Positions 6,499 to 13,442 of a stretch of DNA of 13,442 nucleotides are shown here, in pieces. Source of the stretch: JBCCSZ01 sp039199225 (GTDB taxonomy: Bacteria; Bacteroidota; Bacteroidia; Chitinophagales; Saprospiraceae). A program made the translations under genes and the position numbers. Position 1 is the first letter of the stretch, and each line of letters opens with the position of its first letter. The notes below the pieces were generated by a model that saw only the letters and a list, made by a program, of their open reading frames with translations, was not told where the DNA came from and made no database searches. The DNA lies in NCBI GenBank assembly GCA_039199225.1, contig JBCCSZ010000224.1, forward strand, positions 1 to 13,442, in the 5' to 3' direction.

Positions 6499-7566
6499 CT
6501 ATGGTAAAATCTGATTTTCATAATCGTATTCCGACAGCAATTTTATAAGCTTTTGTTCGGCTGCTTCAATGGCAGTGGCCGACCCTTCTAAGTCTAAGAT
6601 ATGGGCTTCCGCTGGTGGCGTAATAAAAACGTTGGTGTCGGAGATACTTAGATCGATAACGGGTTTTGCCTTCCGTTCGTCCACTAGTTTGGCTCGGATG
6701 CTGGCGGCAATGCGATTGGCATTGGAACTGATGGCGATGGCCAACGTTTCCATCAGACTGAACGTTCTCGATTGGTTTGAGGTGATGCGCCAATTAATCA
6801 GCGATTTAGCCAGTGCCGGAATTATTTTGTCTCGTCTCTCTTTGGGACAAACCAAACATTCACCGAAAGTATTCTGTGTTTCTTTCCAGCCGCTTTCTTT
6901 AAGCTTATCCATGACCTCATGGGTCAATTCTGGCTCTGTTTGATTGATGGCAACACAAAATAGTGTTCTCAAATCAATCGCGATGTCATACACAAAAAGG
7001 CCACCAGTTCGTTTTTGGTCTTGTAAGAATTTTCTGGCAGGCAGCGTTCTTTGGTTGCTTCTCAGAAATGTCTGAAGGGTCTCCTGGTCGATTTCATTGC
7101 CCTTTGTATCCTTCACAACTACCTTGTGGATGCTGTGGTGACTGCTTCTGTCAAAAGTCATATTTTCTTGATGCAGTTTGGATAAAAGGGGATGCAGAGG
7201 ACGCATAGCAGAAATAGAAAGTGGGCTTCGCCTTTTGACGGGGCTAGAACCCTTGGGCGCGCTCATCCATCCGCCCAACAACTGATCTGGAAAGCTCGGG
7301 TCAGCCATAGACAGCGCCTCTTTTTCACCAATCTTTTGTTTGTCTTTCCCCTCTTTTTTCATTTCATAATTAAAGATAACTGGAGCGATTTGCTCGCCCA
7401 TTTCATTCAAGGCCGCATCGATAATGGAGCGCTTCACTTGCTGGCCACTCGAAAAGGCTACCTTGGTATTTGTGATGGGATCGTAATAATTTTTTTGGCC
7501 TTCGGAAACAGAAAATACGCTGTAGTCAACATGGCGCAAGGCCCTTAGATAAATGTAAGGTTCCAT
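6499..7566 (-). CDS. cas7: Cascade backbone protein Cas7 (Cst2/DevR-like)
   Basis: A 355-residue protein read as Cas7, the RAMP-fold subunit that polymerises along the crRNA spacer in the type I effector. The N-terminus has an RRM-like opening strand (PYIYLRALRHVDYSV) and then SGQQVKRSIIDAAL (about 40-53), matching the conserved region of the Cas7/DevR family where a glycine/serine turn precedes a basic helix. A variable insertion with HHSIHKVVVKD follows, and the fold resumes at GGLFVYDIAIDLRTLFCVAIN (about 188-208). A conserved-looking SNQSRTFSLMETLAIAIS segment comes near residues 262-280. It is 30 nt downstream of the putative cas8 and 29 nt upstream of cas4. The family call rests on one motif plus context; the exact subfamily is uncertain. 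Confidence 0.82.
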   Translation of the reverse strand: MEPYIYLRALRHVDYSVFSVSEGQKNYYDPITNTKVAFSSGQQVKRSIIDAALNEMGEQIAPVIFNYEMKKEGKDKQKIGEKEALSMADPSFPDQLLGGWMSAPKGSSPVKRRSPLSISAMRPLHPLLSKLHQENMTFDRSSHHSIHKVVVKDTKGNEIDQETLQTFLRSNQRTLPARKFLQDQKRTGGLFVYDIAIDLRTLFCVAINQTEPELTHEVMDKLKESGWKETQNTFGECLVCPKERRDKIIPALAKSLINWRITSNQSRTFSLMETLAIAISSNANRIAASIRAKLVDERKAKPVIDLSISDTNVFITPPAEAHILDLEGSATAIEAAEQKLIKLLSEYDYENQILP

Positions 7567-7596
7567 AATTTTTTATTTAGAAGTTGTAGGATGTTT

Positions 7597-7893
7597 TTAT
7601 TTTTTAGCAATGGCATACTCCAATTTGAGTAGTATCAAAAAACGTCTGAAGTTATCGATTCTCAGTTTATTAACTTGCTCAATCAATGCCAGTAGTTGCG
7701 CGCCCTCTTCAGCGGTTGCTTCTTCGGCAACGCCTAGGAGTTCCTGTAAAAAGCCATCGGGGGATCTACTCTTTAGGAGGTTTTCGATGGCTCTTGATTT
7801 GGTCATTTTTCCGCGCTCGGAAGTGCTTTCATACGTCAGAAAAAGTTGGACAATTTTCTTTGAAAGCTGATGTAATTGTTCGTTGTTCAACAT
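7597..7893 (-). other. Possible internal translation product, Cas11-like small subunit
   Basis: In type I-B, I-C and I-D systems the small subunit Cas11 is made from an internal start in the 3' part of the large-subunit gene. Here an in-frame ATG at 7893 would give a 98-residue protein that looks entirely helical (MLNNEQLHQLSKKIVQLF to the final LKLEYAIAKK) with no separate cas11 gene elsewhere in the operon. A GGA lies about ten bases upstream of this ATG, but initiation signals in this group are weak, so the start is a suggestion from size, position and helix content. Confidence 0.3.
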
Positions 7894-8901
7894 GGCTAAA
7901 ATCCAGCTTATATAGGTTCTAAATGAGACGACCGTTGTCCGATCGTCCGAGTCGTACTTGATTTTCTTATTGGAATTTTTTCTCAAATCGCGCAAGGCTT
8001 TGGGCTCCAATGCGCGCACGCCAATTACCCCGCGCTCGCAAGCCTGGTAGAGGCTGTTTTTATTTCCGTAGATTTGTTCTATCGTATCGGCATCTTCCCA
8101 GTAAGTATTCTCTCCAAATAATTTTTTGTAAAGCCGAATCGGTTTGGTGAAACGCTGCATTTTTATGGGAATAAATCCAACAGTTTGGTTCATTTGCCCA
8201 AGGTTAAAGACATAGGCCAAAAGGGTGTTGTTTGGGAATACCTGGGACAGGCCAAAGACCACTCTTGTCCAAACTTGCGTGTCCAATCGAACTTCGCCGT
8301 TTTTGGGTGGTGCAAACGGATCAAAATTGGCCAGCGGACTGCTTGGGTTAAAATATTTGTGGTGGTAGCGATGAGCCAGCCATTGACCATTCCAGGTGTC
8401 GATTTGGTTGGGTGCCAAATTCGGTATTTCTTCTAGGTAGTTTCGGTAGTATTGCCAACCTTCGTATAGGCTGAGTAGGATTTCGGCTTCGTTAAATAAA
8501 AAGGACAGTCCCCCTTTTACCCCAATGCTAAAGCCTGCACCAATCCAAGAGTAATAAGCTTCTTCTGATGAGACAGTTCGACCTAAATTTGATACTTGAC
8601 CAGAGGTTGTCGCATTTATATTATCAGAAGGATATCCAATCGGACTAGAGCCTGCAGGATCGGTATCTATCTTCTTAATGGTATTTGCAATTCTTTGTTT
8701 TCGATCTTCCGCATCTGGTCGTCGGCCTCCTTTGAATTTTGGATTCTGTAATGGTGCATTGCCACCGGTTCGCATATACTTTGGGTAGTCGAAAAATAGG
8801 GGTACCAATTCCTCGATAAAAAATGTTTTGGCAGAATAATCTGTTTGGAATTTCTGGTTGTAAGTCTTTAGAAAAGTCTTTCCTATGGTGGTTGCGATCA
8901 T
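7597..8901 (-). CDS. Putative Cas8-type large subunit (divergent)
   Basis: This 434-residue protein matches no family that I recognise by motif. It lies inside the cas operon between cas3 and cas7, and every other expected type I subunit is accounted for, so the large subunit (PAM recognition, Cas3 recruitment) is the best reading. Visible features are an aromatic N-terminal part (KTFFIEELVPLFFDYPKYM), a conserved-looking central part with SWIGAGFSIGVKGG and SLYEGWQYYRNYL (about 118-155), WNGQWLAHRYHHKYF (170-184), a basic segment near 300-320 and an all-helical C-terminus. Only one cysteine is present, so the zinc-finger cysteines seen in many Cas8b/Cst1 proteins are missing. It starts 12 nt after cas3. 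An accessory Cas protein is the alternative; then no large subunit would be present. Confidence 0.6.
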   Translation of the reverse strand: MIATTIGKTFLKTYNQKFQTDYSAKTFFIEELVPLFFDYPKYMRTGGNAPLQNPKFKGGRRPDAEDRKQRIANTIKKIDTDPAGSSPIGYPSDNINATTSGQVSNLGRTVSSEEAYYSWIGAGFSIGVKGGLSFLFNEAEILLSLYEGWQYYRNYLEEIPNLAPNQIDTWNGQWLAHRYHHKYFNPSSPLANFDPFAPPKNGEVRLDTQVWTRVVFGLSQVFPNNTLLAYVFNLGQMNQTVGFIPIKMQRFTKPIRLYKKLFGENTYWEDADTIEQIYGNKNSLYQACERGVIGVRALEPKALRDLRKNSNKKIKYDSDDRTTVVSFRTYISWILAMLNNEQLHQLSKKIVQLFLTYESTSERGKMTKSRAIENLLKSRSPDGFLQELLGVAEEATAEEGAQLLALIEQVNKLRIDNFRRFLILLKLEYAIAKK

Positions 8902-8913
8902 AGTTGTATTGGT

Positions 8914-11073
8914 TTAAAGGAAGTTGAGGGTCGGATCGTAAAACTCTGACTTTAGAAATTCTTTCAAAAGTCCTTCGGTTTCGGAATAAGCTTTGTCGGG
9001 AATGACGAAGGGGTGATTGCCCCATTCCAATTGCTCCAAATCTTTTGATGCGACCGACCAGTACCGCATCGGAATTTCGTATTGAATGCGATGGTCTTTC
9101 TTGGCGTACATATAGCTTTCTTTATCACTTTCGGTAATGCAGCTCACACTGTCGATTCCCAAGCTTTCCAGTAAGACAGATTTGCTGACATGCGTCAATT
9201 CTTTGAGGTGAAATTGGCCATTCTTGAACTTGGCGTTTTGTTCGATGCTTGGACTTTCAAAAGTGGTGAACACTTGATCTATTTTGGACTGTGCATCTCG
9301 CTCGTGTAGTACCTCGCCATCGGGAAGTTGTTCATAGCTTCGTTGGACAACGGCCAGTTCATAGGGTAGGGCGTCTGCTTCCTCTTCCGGTGGGGGCAAA
9401 ACGTAAATGGGCTTGCGCAATTTTGATCGAAGGGTTTCTGCCGTCCGTTTTCGATTGATGCGACCAAAGCGTTGAATGAGTGCATCAAGCGGTGCGGCAT
9501 CGGTAATCATCAAATCAAAGCTGATGTCCAGACTTACTTCCACAACCTGAGTGGAAACCACTATACAAGCATTGGGGCTTAGGTTGTAATAATCTTTGAG
9601 TTGGGTTTCCAGATTTTTTCGATCACCCCTTTTGAAGCGGCTGTGGATGAGCATCTTTTCTACTTGGGGAAATGCTTCCTGTAGTTGACGAAACAACAAT
9701 TGAGAAGCATCGATGCGATTGCAAACAATTAGAATTTTCTGTTTGTCTTGAACAGCTGCATTTAGTACTGGATTAAGGCTTTCAAAATTGACAGGCTTGT
9801 GAATGATGTGTCTGTCGAACTTATCCAATGCTTCTGTGGGCAATTTGAATTCAAAGACATTTTCTCGACCCAATATTTCCAAGATTGCATCGTACAATTT
9901 GCTAGGCATGGTAGCCGTTCCGATGTGCAGCCGACAACCAAAGTGCGCCAGTACCTCGACAATCTTCAAAACGATTGCTTTACTGACCCCAGAGTAGGTA
10001 TGTATTTCATCCAAAATGACATCACATTTTTGCATATCTGCCAGGATGGTTTCAAACCCCTTGGATGCAAAAACAACTGAAGCCACCTGATAGGGCGTCA
10101 GAACTTTGACAGAGGCACCCACCAGATTTTGTAAGTCCTTCTCTTCGTTATCGTCCTTTACAACAATCCTAGACGCGGCATGCAACAGTCGTAAATCCAA
10201 ATCCGGATTGTCTTTTTGCAAATCTTTTTCAATGCGTTCGAACATCGCATTGATGGATGCCTGAAAGGGCAAGGTGTAGAAAAAACGCCCGCGACATCGT
10301 CTGATTAAAAAATCAGTTTTTCCAGCGCCTGTTGGTGCTGTGACCAAGGTATGTTTTCGAGGATCATCGGTCGAAATCAACGATAAGGGATACAGCGGAT
10401 GTTGTCGATCATAAAATTGGATATTCGGAATTTTGAATGCCTTTTGAACCAGTTTTTCCGTACTGTAAATCATGGCAGATGCATAGTGATCGGCACCCAC
10501 CAGCAGGCCCTTCCAAATAGACCAACCATTGCCTTTCTGATTACAATAATTCACTACCCGCCGGTAGGTAGACTTCGCCTCCTCTAAGCTGATGGTCCGA
10601 ACCTTCCAACCGAAGTAAGCCAGAATACCCAAGGCATCATCGTGCCATTCTTCCCAATGTTTGGCATGTAGTTCGAAAGTATCTTCTCTCTTCTCATTCA
10701 AATCCAGTAAGCCCCGTTTCTTCTTATCACCCAGCATGGATTTGTGATGCGAAACCACCATGTCAATAACTTGTTCTTGAATGGCTTCGTCTACCAAGTT
10801 CAAAAAAAGCAGGGAGCCCAATTCGTGTCGATAAGGTTTTGGTCTTTCTAAAGACTTTTGCTGTTTAGGCTTTAGGAGTTCTTGAAAAATGGGACTTGCT
10901 TTGCCAATGTCGTGAAGAATAGCGCCCACTCTTGCTGTATTTTTATCCAGTCCGAGGTAGTCGGCAAATGCCTCCGCCATGCAAGCAACATGTTCTAAGT
11001 GGTCGATCAAGGTCGTCCCAGGATTTCCTTTTTTATCTTCGCTTTTTGCAAAGATGTGGCTAAATGGCTTCAT
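8914..11073 (-). CDS. cas3: CRISPR helicase-nuclease Cas3
   Basis: The 719-residue effector nuclease recruited by Cascade to unwind and degrade the target strand. The N-terminal HD domain (about 1-200) carries HLEH (25-28), HDIGK (54-58), H83 in RHELGS, VSHH (107-110) and D195 in GADH. The SF2 helicase follows: Walker A TAPTGAGKT (245-253, K252), motif II DEIH (355-358), motif III TATMP (386-390), motif V STQVVEVSLD (507-516) and motif VI QRFGRINRKR (534-543). All nuclease and helicase residues are intact. HD and helicase are fused in the usual order. The ATG at 11073 overlaps the cas5 end by 14 nt, which implies translational coupling; the stop is 12 nt before the putative cas8. In most type I-B loci cas3 follows cas8-cas7-cas5, so the position here is unusual. 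Confidence 0.97.
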   Translation of the reverse strand: MKPFSHIFAKSEDKKGNPGTTLIDHLEHVACMAEAFADYLGLDKNTARVGAILHDIGKASPIFQELLKPKQQKSLERPKPYRHELGSLLFLNLVDEAIQEQVIDMVVSHHKSMLGDKKKRGLLDLNEKREDTFELHAKHWEEWHDDALGILAYFGWKVRTISLEEAKSTYRRVVNYCNQKGNGWSIWKGLLVGADHYASAMIYSTEKLVQKAFKIPNIQFYDRQHPLYPLSLISTDDPRKHTLVTAPTGAGKTDFLIRRCRGRFFYTLPFQASINAMFERIEKDLQKDNPDLDLRLLHAASRIVVKDDNEEKDLQNLVGASVKVLTPYQVASVVFASKGFETILADMQKCDVILDEIHTYSGVSKAIVLKIVEVLAHFGCRLHIGTATMPSKLYDAILEILGRENVFEFKLPTEALDKFDRHIIHKPVNFESLNPVLNAAVQDKQKILIVCNRIDASQLLFRQLQEAFPQVEKMLIHSRFKRGDRKNLETQLKDYYNLSPNACIVVSTQVVEVSLDISFDLMITDAAPLDALIQRFGRINRKRTAETLRSKLRKPIYVLPPPEEEADALPYELAVVQRSYEQLPDGEVLHERDAQSKIDQVFTTFESPSIEQNAKFKNGQFHLKELTHVSKSVLLESLGIDSVSCITESDKESYMYAKKDHRIQYEIPMRYWSVASKDLEQLEWGNHPFVIPDKAYSETEGLLKEFLKSEFYDPTLNFL

Positions 11074-11614
11074 TGTTTTTCAGGGGATTATCGGATACCT
11101 CTAACCAACCGTACATCGCTTGGTTTTGCTCAAATCGATTGTATCCAACCAGGAAAGATTGTTCGCTTTGGCCAAAGCGCAGTTCAAAGCCATCGAGTTG
11201 ATCAAATGCTTCCTCTGTCATTTCGACCACTGTGGCGTTGGGCAGAACAACATCTTCATTTCTACACAAACACAAATGTTGAGTCGATGCTTTTTGGGCG
11301 TCTTCCAAGCTTTCAAAAGCGAGAAATAAAGTAGGTTCCAGCAAAACGATTCTGTCCAAAACGGCAGTTGGTCGAGAGATGATTTTTTCTTTTTTCTTAA
11401 TTTTTATCCCTTTGGTATGGGTTACTTCTTTTTGCCTACTCATGGCCTCATAAGTCAACTTGTGGCGAAGGATTTTTTCGACTTCCAATTTCTGTCGCAT
11501 GCCTTCGATGGTCGAGGGCGTTAAGAATTGCTGAGAGAAAGTCTCCTTGTCTCTCACTGCTGTCCACGGCTTAATGAAAGCAAATGGACCTTCGTATTTG
11601 ACGATGTACAACAT
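11060..11614 (-). CDS. cas5: Cascade subunit Cas5 (short form)
   Basis: A 184-residue RAMP protein, read as Cas5, which binds the crRNA 5' handle and caps the Cas7 filament. The N-terminus shows the Cas5 pattern: a first strand (MLYIVKYEGPFAFIKPW), then FLTPSTIEGM (30-39), which matches the family PST-x-G turn before helix 1. A lysine-rich stretch (KGIKIKKKEKIISR, 68-81) could contact RNA. It is shorter than the usual 200-250 residues. It lies 6 nt after cas6 and overlaps cas3 by 14 nt. With cas6, cas7, cas8 and cas3 assigned elsewhere, Cas5 is the expected remaining part. The similarity is modest, so the call leans partly on context. Confidence 0.75.
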   Translation of the reverse strand: MLYIVKYEGPFAFIKPWTAVRDKETFSQQFLTPSTIEGMRQKLEVEKILRHKLTYEAMSRQKEVTHTKGIKIKKKEKIISRPTAVLDRIVLLEPTLFLAFESLEDAQKASTQHLCLCRNEDVVLPNATVVEMTEEAFDQLDGFELRFGQSEQSFLVGYNRFEQNQAMYGWLEVSDNPLKNNEAI

Positions 11615-11620
11615 AGCGTA

Positions 11621-12274
11621 TTAAATTAAAGCGCCGAATCCAATACCCGTACCGTTACCCACTCCGACATTCCAAGCAAAGCGGATGGCTTCCGGCGTTC
11701 CTTCGACAATAACCGGACAAGTACTAGCTTTTCTGTTAATGCCCTTGTAAGTAATTCTTTTGGTTTTGGAGGCAGTATAGGAAGTATCAAAAGCCACCCT
11801 CGACAGCCCATTGATATTGGCTTTTTTCATTTTATTTCTAAGTGTGCTGGTCAGGAGTTCCTCAGATTGCTGGTCTGTGTAGTAGTAGAATTTCTCTTCC
11901 TGCCCGATCGTCCTTTTGATAAAAACCGGAGAGGCGACCCAAAATCTTTCAGACTGGGAAAAGGTTGGTGTTTCCTGAAACTGAACTTCTTCCACCTCCA
12001 TGCCAAAGGCGACCTGCGGATCGTTTTGTATGCCTTGGACAACCTTCTTAATCAAGCTTTCATCCCAGCTGCTGATAAACCATTGGGAGCCATTGCGAAA
12101 TTCCAATCCCTTACCAGCCTTTTTGCCATAGTTCAACCAGGACAAAGAGTACAAGGACAGTTCGTCGTGTATTTTATTGTGTCCGATCCAAGTGTGAAAT
12201 CTTTTGACCAGACTTTCTTGGTAGTCAAACGGGCAGTGTCGTTTGTTCGGGCTGAGTTTTAAAATGATTCTCAT
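11621..12274 (-). CDS. cas6: CRISPR RNA endonuclease Cas6
   Basis: A 217-residue endoribonuclease that cuts each repeat in the precursor crRNA. The C-terminus ends in GVGNGTGIGFGALI (about 204-217), the glycine-rich loop diagnostic of Cas6. H36 in NKIHDELSLYSLSWL is the likely general base, placed as in other Cas6 proteins. The substrate is in this window: cutting at the 3' base of the 4-bp repeat stem on the minus strand leaves an 8-nt handle. The frame is open upstream to 12415, but that part (MGTYPYHKSRQLK...) overlaps the regulator gene and is not Cas6-like. The ATG at 12274 opens with the family-like strand MRIILKLSPN and is chosen. It lies 44 nt after the regulator stop and 6 nt before cas5. 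Confidence 0.92.
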   Translation of the reverse strand: MRIILKLSPNKRHCPFDYQESLVKRFHTWIGHNKIHDELSLYSLSWLNYGKKAGKGLEFRNGSQWFISSWDESLIKKVVQGIQNDPQVAFGMEVEEVQFQETPTFSQSERFWVASPVFIKRTIGQEEKFYYYTDQQSEELLTSTLRNKMKKANINGLSRVAFDTSYTASKTKRITYKGINRKASTCPVIVEGTPEAIRFAWNVGVGNGTGIGFGALI

Positions 12275-12318
12275 GTGCTTTGTTGGTATATCTAGTGAAT
12301 GTGTATTACGATGGTGGT

Positions 12319-13236
12319 TTATTCTTCCGCTTTTAGGGTGTCGATTATTTTTTGGGCTTTTTTTAAAATATGCTCCTTTAAGTTGTCTGGACTTATGATA
12401 TGGATATGTCCCCAATTACCCAGAATAAAGTTGGTCAAGCCAAGAAAATTTGCATTCACCCTAGATTGAAAATTGTAAGTATTCTTTTCAATACCAGGCA
12501 TTATTTCTGAGCGTGCCTTTGGATAATTTTCAACAAGTGCATTGTAAGCATAGATGTCTAATTTCATATGGACCATTTCTTTATTATTATCCGCTATTCG
12601 AAAGACATCTGTATATTTATAATTGTGTTTATGTTTGAATCCCCAAGGAATTTCTGTTAGTTCAATACGCTCAATTCTACTGATCTTGAAATGCTTACTT
12701 TCTTGGTCGTCTGTGTCATAAGCCTGGAGCATGCCATACTCTGGGTCGATATCGAAAGGTTCCACATATCGATTTTTTATTTCATTGCTATTGCTACGAT
12801 AATTTTCTAGGATCACACGTTTTTCGTTTTCTCTCCCTGCCTTTAATAGATCGAGTTTTTCTAATTCTGGTCTTCGCAATGCCCGGATACCCAATCGCTG
12901 AAAATCATACAAACTGGATACTTTTCTTTTTAACTTATCAGCTTCAACTGAGCTACCCGTATTTTTATCGATAGCCACCTTAATCCTGTCTTGCTCTGCG
13001 GCTGTGAGTGGCATGAGGTGTTCCAACTCTTTAAATGATTTATCTGGTAAAATGGCCAATCTGTAGTGTGGATAATCATGTTCGATGATTATACCTGCCT
13101 GTTCTATTTGTTTGAGGTCTTCGTCGATGGTATTTTTAGATACTCGATACTTTTTAGCGAGTTTTAGTCGAGTATATTGATAAGGTCGACCAAGAATTAG
13201 TACTACCAATTTGAGGACTCGTTCTCTTGAGCGCAT
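12319..13236 (-). CDS. WYL-domain transcriptional regulator
   Basis: A 305-residue regulator with an N-terminal winged-helix DNA-binding domain (about 1-62; KLAKKYRVSKNTIDEDLKQI is the helix-turn-helix). A linker follows, then a WYL-type sensor domain (about 140-215, with PFDIDPEYGMLQAYD and FKISRIERIEL as the core) and a C-terminal extension (WGHIHIISPDNLKEHI, about 275-290) like the WCX part of these proteins. WYL regulators bind nucleic acid or nucleotide ligands and often control CRISPR-Cas or other defence operons. This one is the first gene of the minus-strand cluster, 44 nt before cas6, in the same direction, so it is probably the cas operon regulator. Whether it represses or activates is not visible. 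Confidence 0.88.
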   Translation of the reverse strand: MRSRERVLKLVVLILGRPYQYTRLKLAKKYRVSKNTIDEDLKQIEQAGIIIEHDYPHYRLAILPDKSFKELEHLMPLTAAEQDRIKVAIDKNTGSSVEADKLKRKVSSLYDFQRLGIRALRRPELEKLDLLKAGRENEKRVILENYRSNSNEIKNRYVEPFDIDPEYGMLQAYDTDDQESKHFKISRIERIELTEIPWGFKHKHNYKYTDVFRIADNNKEMVHMKLDIYAYNALVENYPKARSEIMPGIEKNTYNFQSRVNANFLGLTNFILGNWGHIHIISPDNLKEHILKKAQKIIDTLKAEE

Positions 13237-13442
13237 AACATCAAAGGGATAAATGCTTAGTAACTTGCTTGTGAATGCTAATATCTGCCCATTTTATATT
13301 TGAAAAAACTACTTTATTTTTGAATCTCACCGCTACTTTTGGCTGTTTTTCCTATCTTTAACCTCCATAAGAACGTGTATTTTATTGATTATTAACTTAT
13401 TAAGACTTAGAGGTTGTCTTTATATTTTCACCGATTAAATAC
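13237..13442. other. Upstream region of the regulator/cas cluster
   Basis: About 200 bp of A+T-rich sequence with no gene visible on either strand. It should hold the promoter for the minus-strand regulator and perhaps the whole cas operon, but I find no convincing -33 TTG / -7 TAnnTTTG pair. Two overlapping short palindromes, CTTATTAAG (13396-13404) and TAAGACTTA (13401-13409), could be operator half-sites for a dimeric regulator; in such A+T-rich DNA they could also be chance. Confidence 0.35.

Noticed and set aside
12275..12415. N-terminal extension of Cas6 by 47 residues.
   Set aside because: It runs into the 3' end of the regulator gene and is unlike Cas6, whose first strand begins at the 12274 ATG.

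Overview
The window looks like chromosomal DNA of a member of the Bacteroidota. It is fairly A+T-rich, start codons are preceded by A-rich stretches rather than Shine-Dalgarno sequences (for example before cas4, cas7 and folE), and the gene content fits. A Saprospiraceae/Lewinella-like source is possible, but that is inference. No rRNA, tRNA or insertion sequence was seen.

Left part (1-2052, plus strand): the 3' end of a front-end type fatty-acid desaturase, an aspartyl/asparaginyl beta-hydroxylase (LpxO-like) and a diacylglycerol/sphingosine-kinase-like lipid kinase lie head to tail with a 6-nt gap and a 26-nt overlap. This is probably a small operon for membrane-lipid modification. It ends at a long hairpin (1965-2045) and faces folE (GTP cyclohydrolase I), which is on the minus strand and closes on the same hairpin.

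Middle (2725-4684): about 480 bp without a convincing gene, then one decayed CRISPR repeat and an array of 22 repeats of 30 bp with 21 spacers of 35-37 bp. A 4-bp stem followed by exactly eight bases beginning ATTG shows that the array is read on the minus strand, in the same direction as the cas genes. The trailer is therefore on the left. The leader should be on the right, but only 10 bp separate the first repeat from the cas2 stop codon.

Right part (4695-13236, minus strand): in transcription order, a WYL-domain regulator, cas6, cas5, cas3, a divergent 434-residue putative Cas8, cas7, cas4, cas1 and cas2, then the array. All junctions from cas6 onward are 30 nt or shorter, so this can be one transcription unit. 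The set is that of a type I-B-like system: Cas6 makes crRNA, Cas5/Cas7/Cas8 (with a possible internally translated Cas11) form Cascade, Cas3 degrades the target, and Cas4/Cas1/Cas2 acquire spacers. Three things are unusual: cas5-cas3 precede cas8-cas7, the large subunit matches no family I can name, and the repeats are mosaic, including at one base of the crRNA handle.
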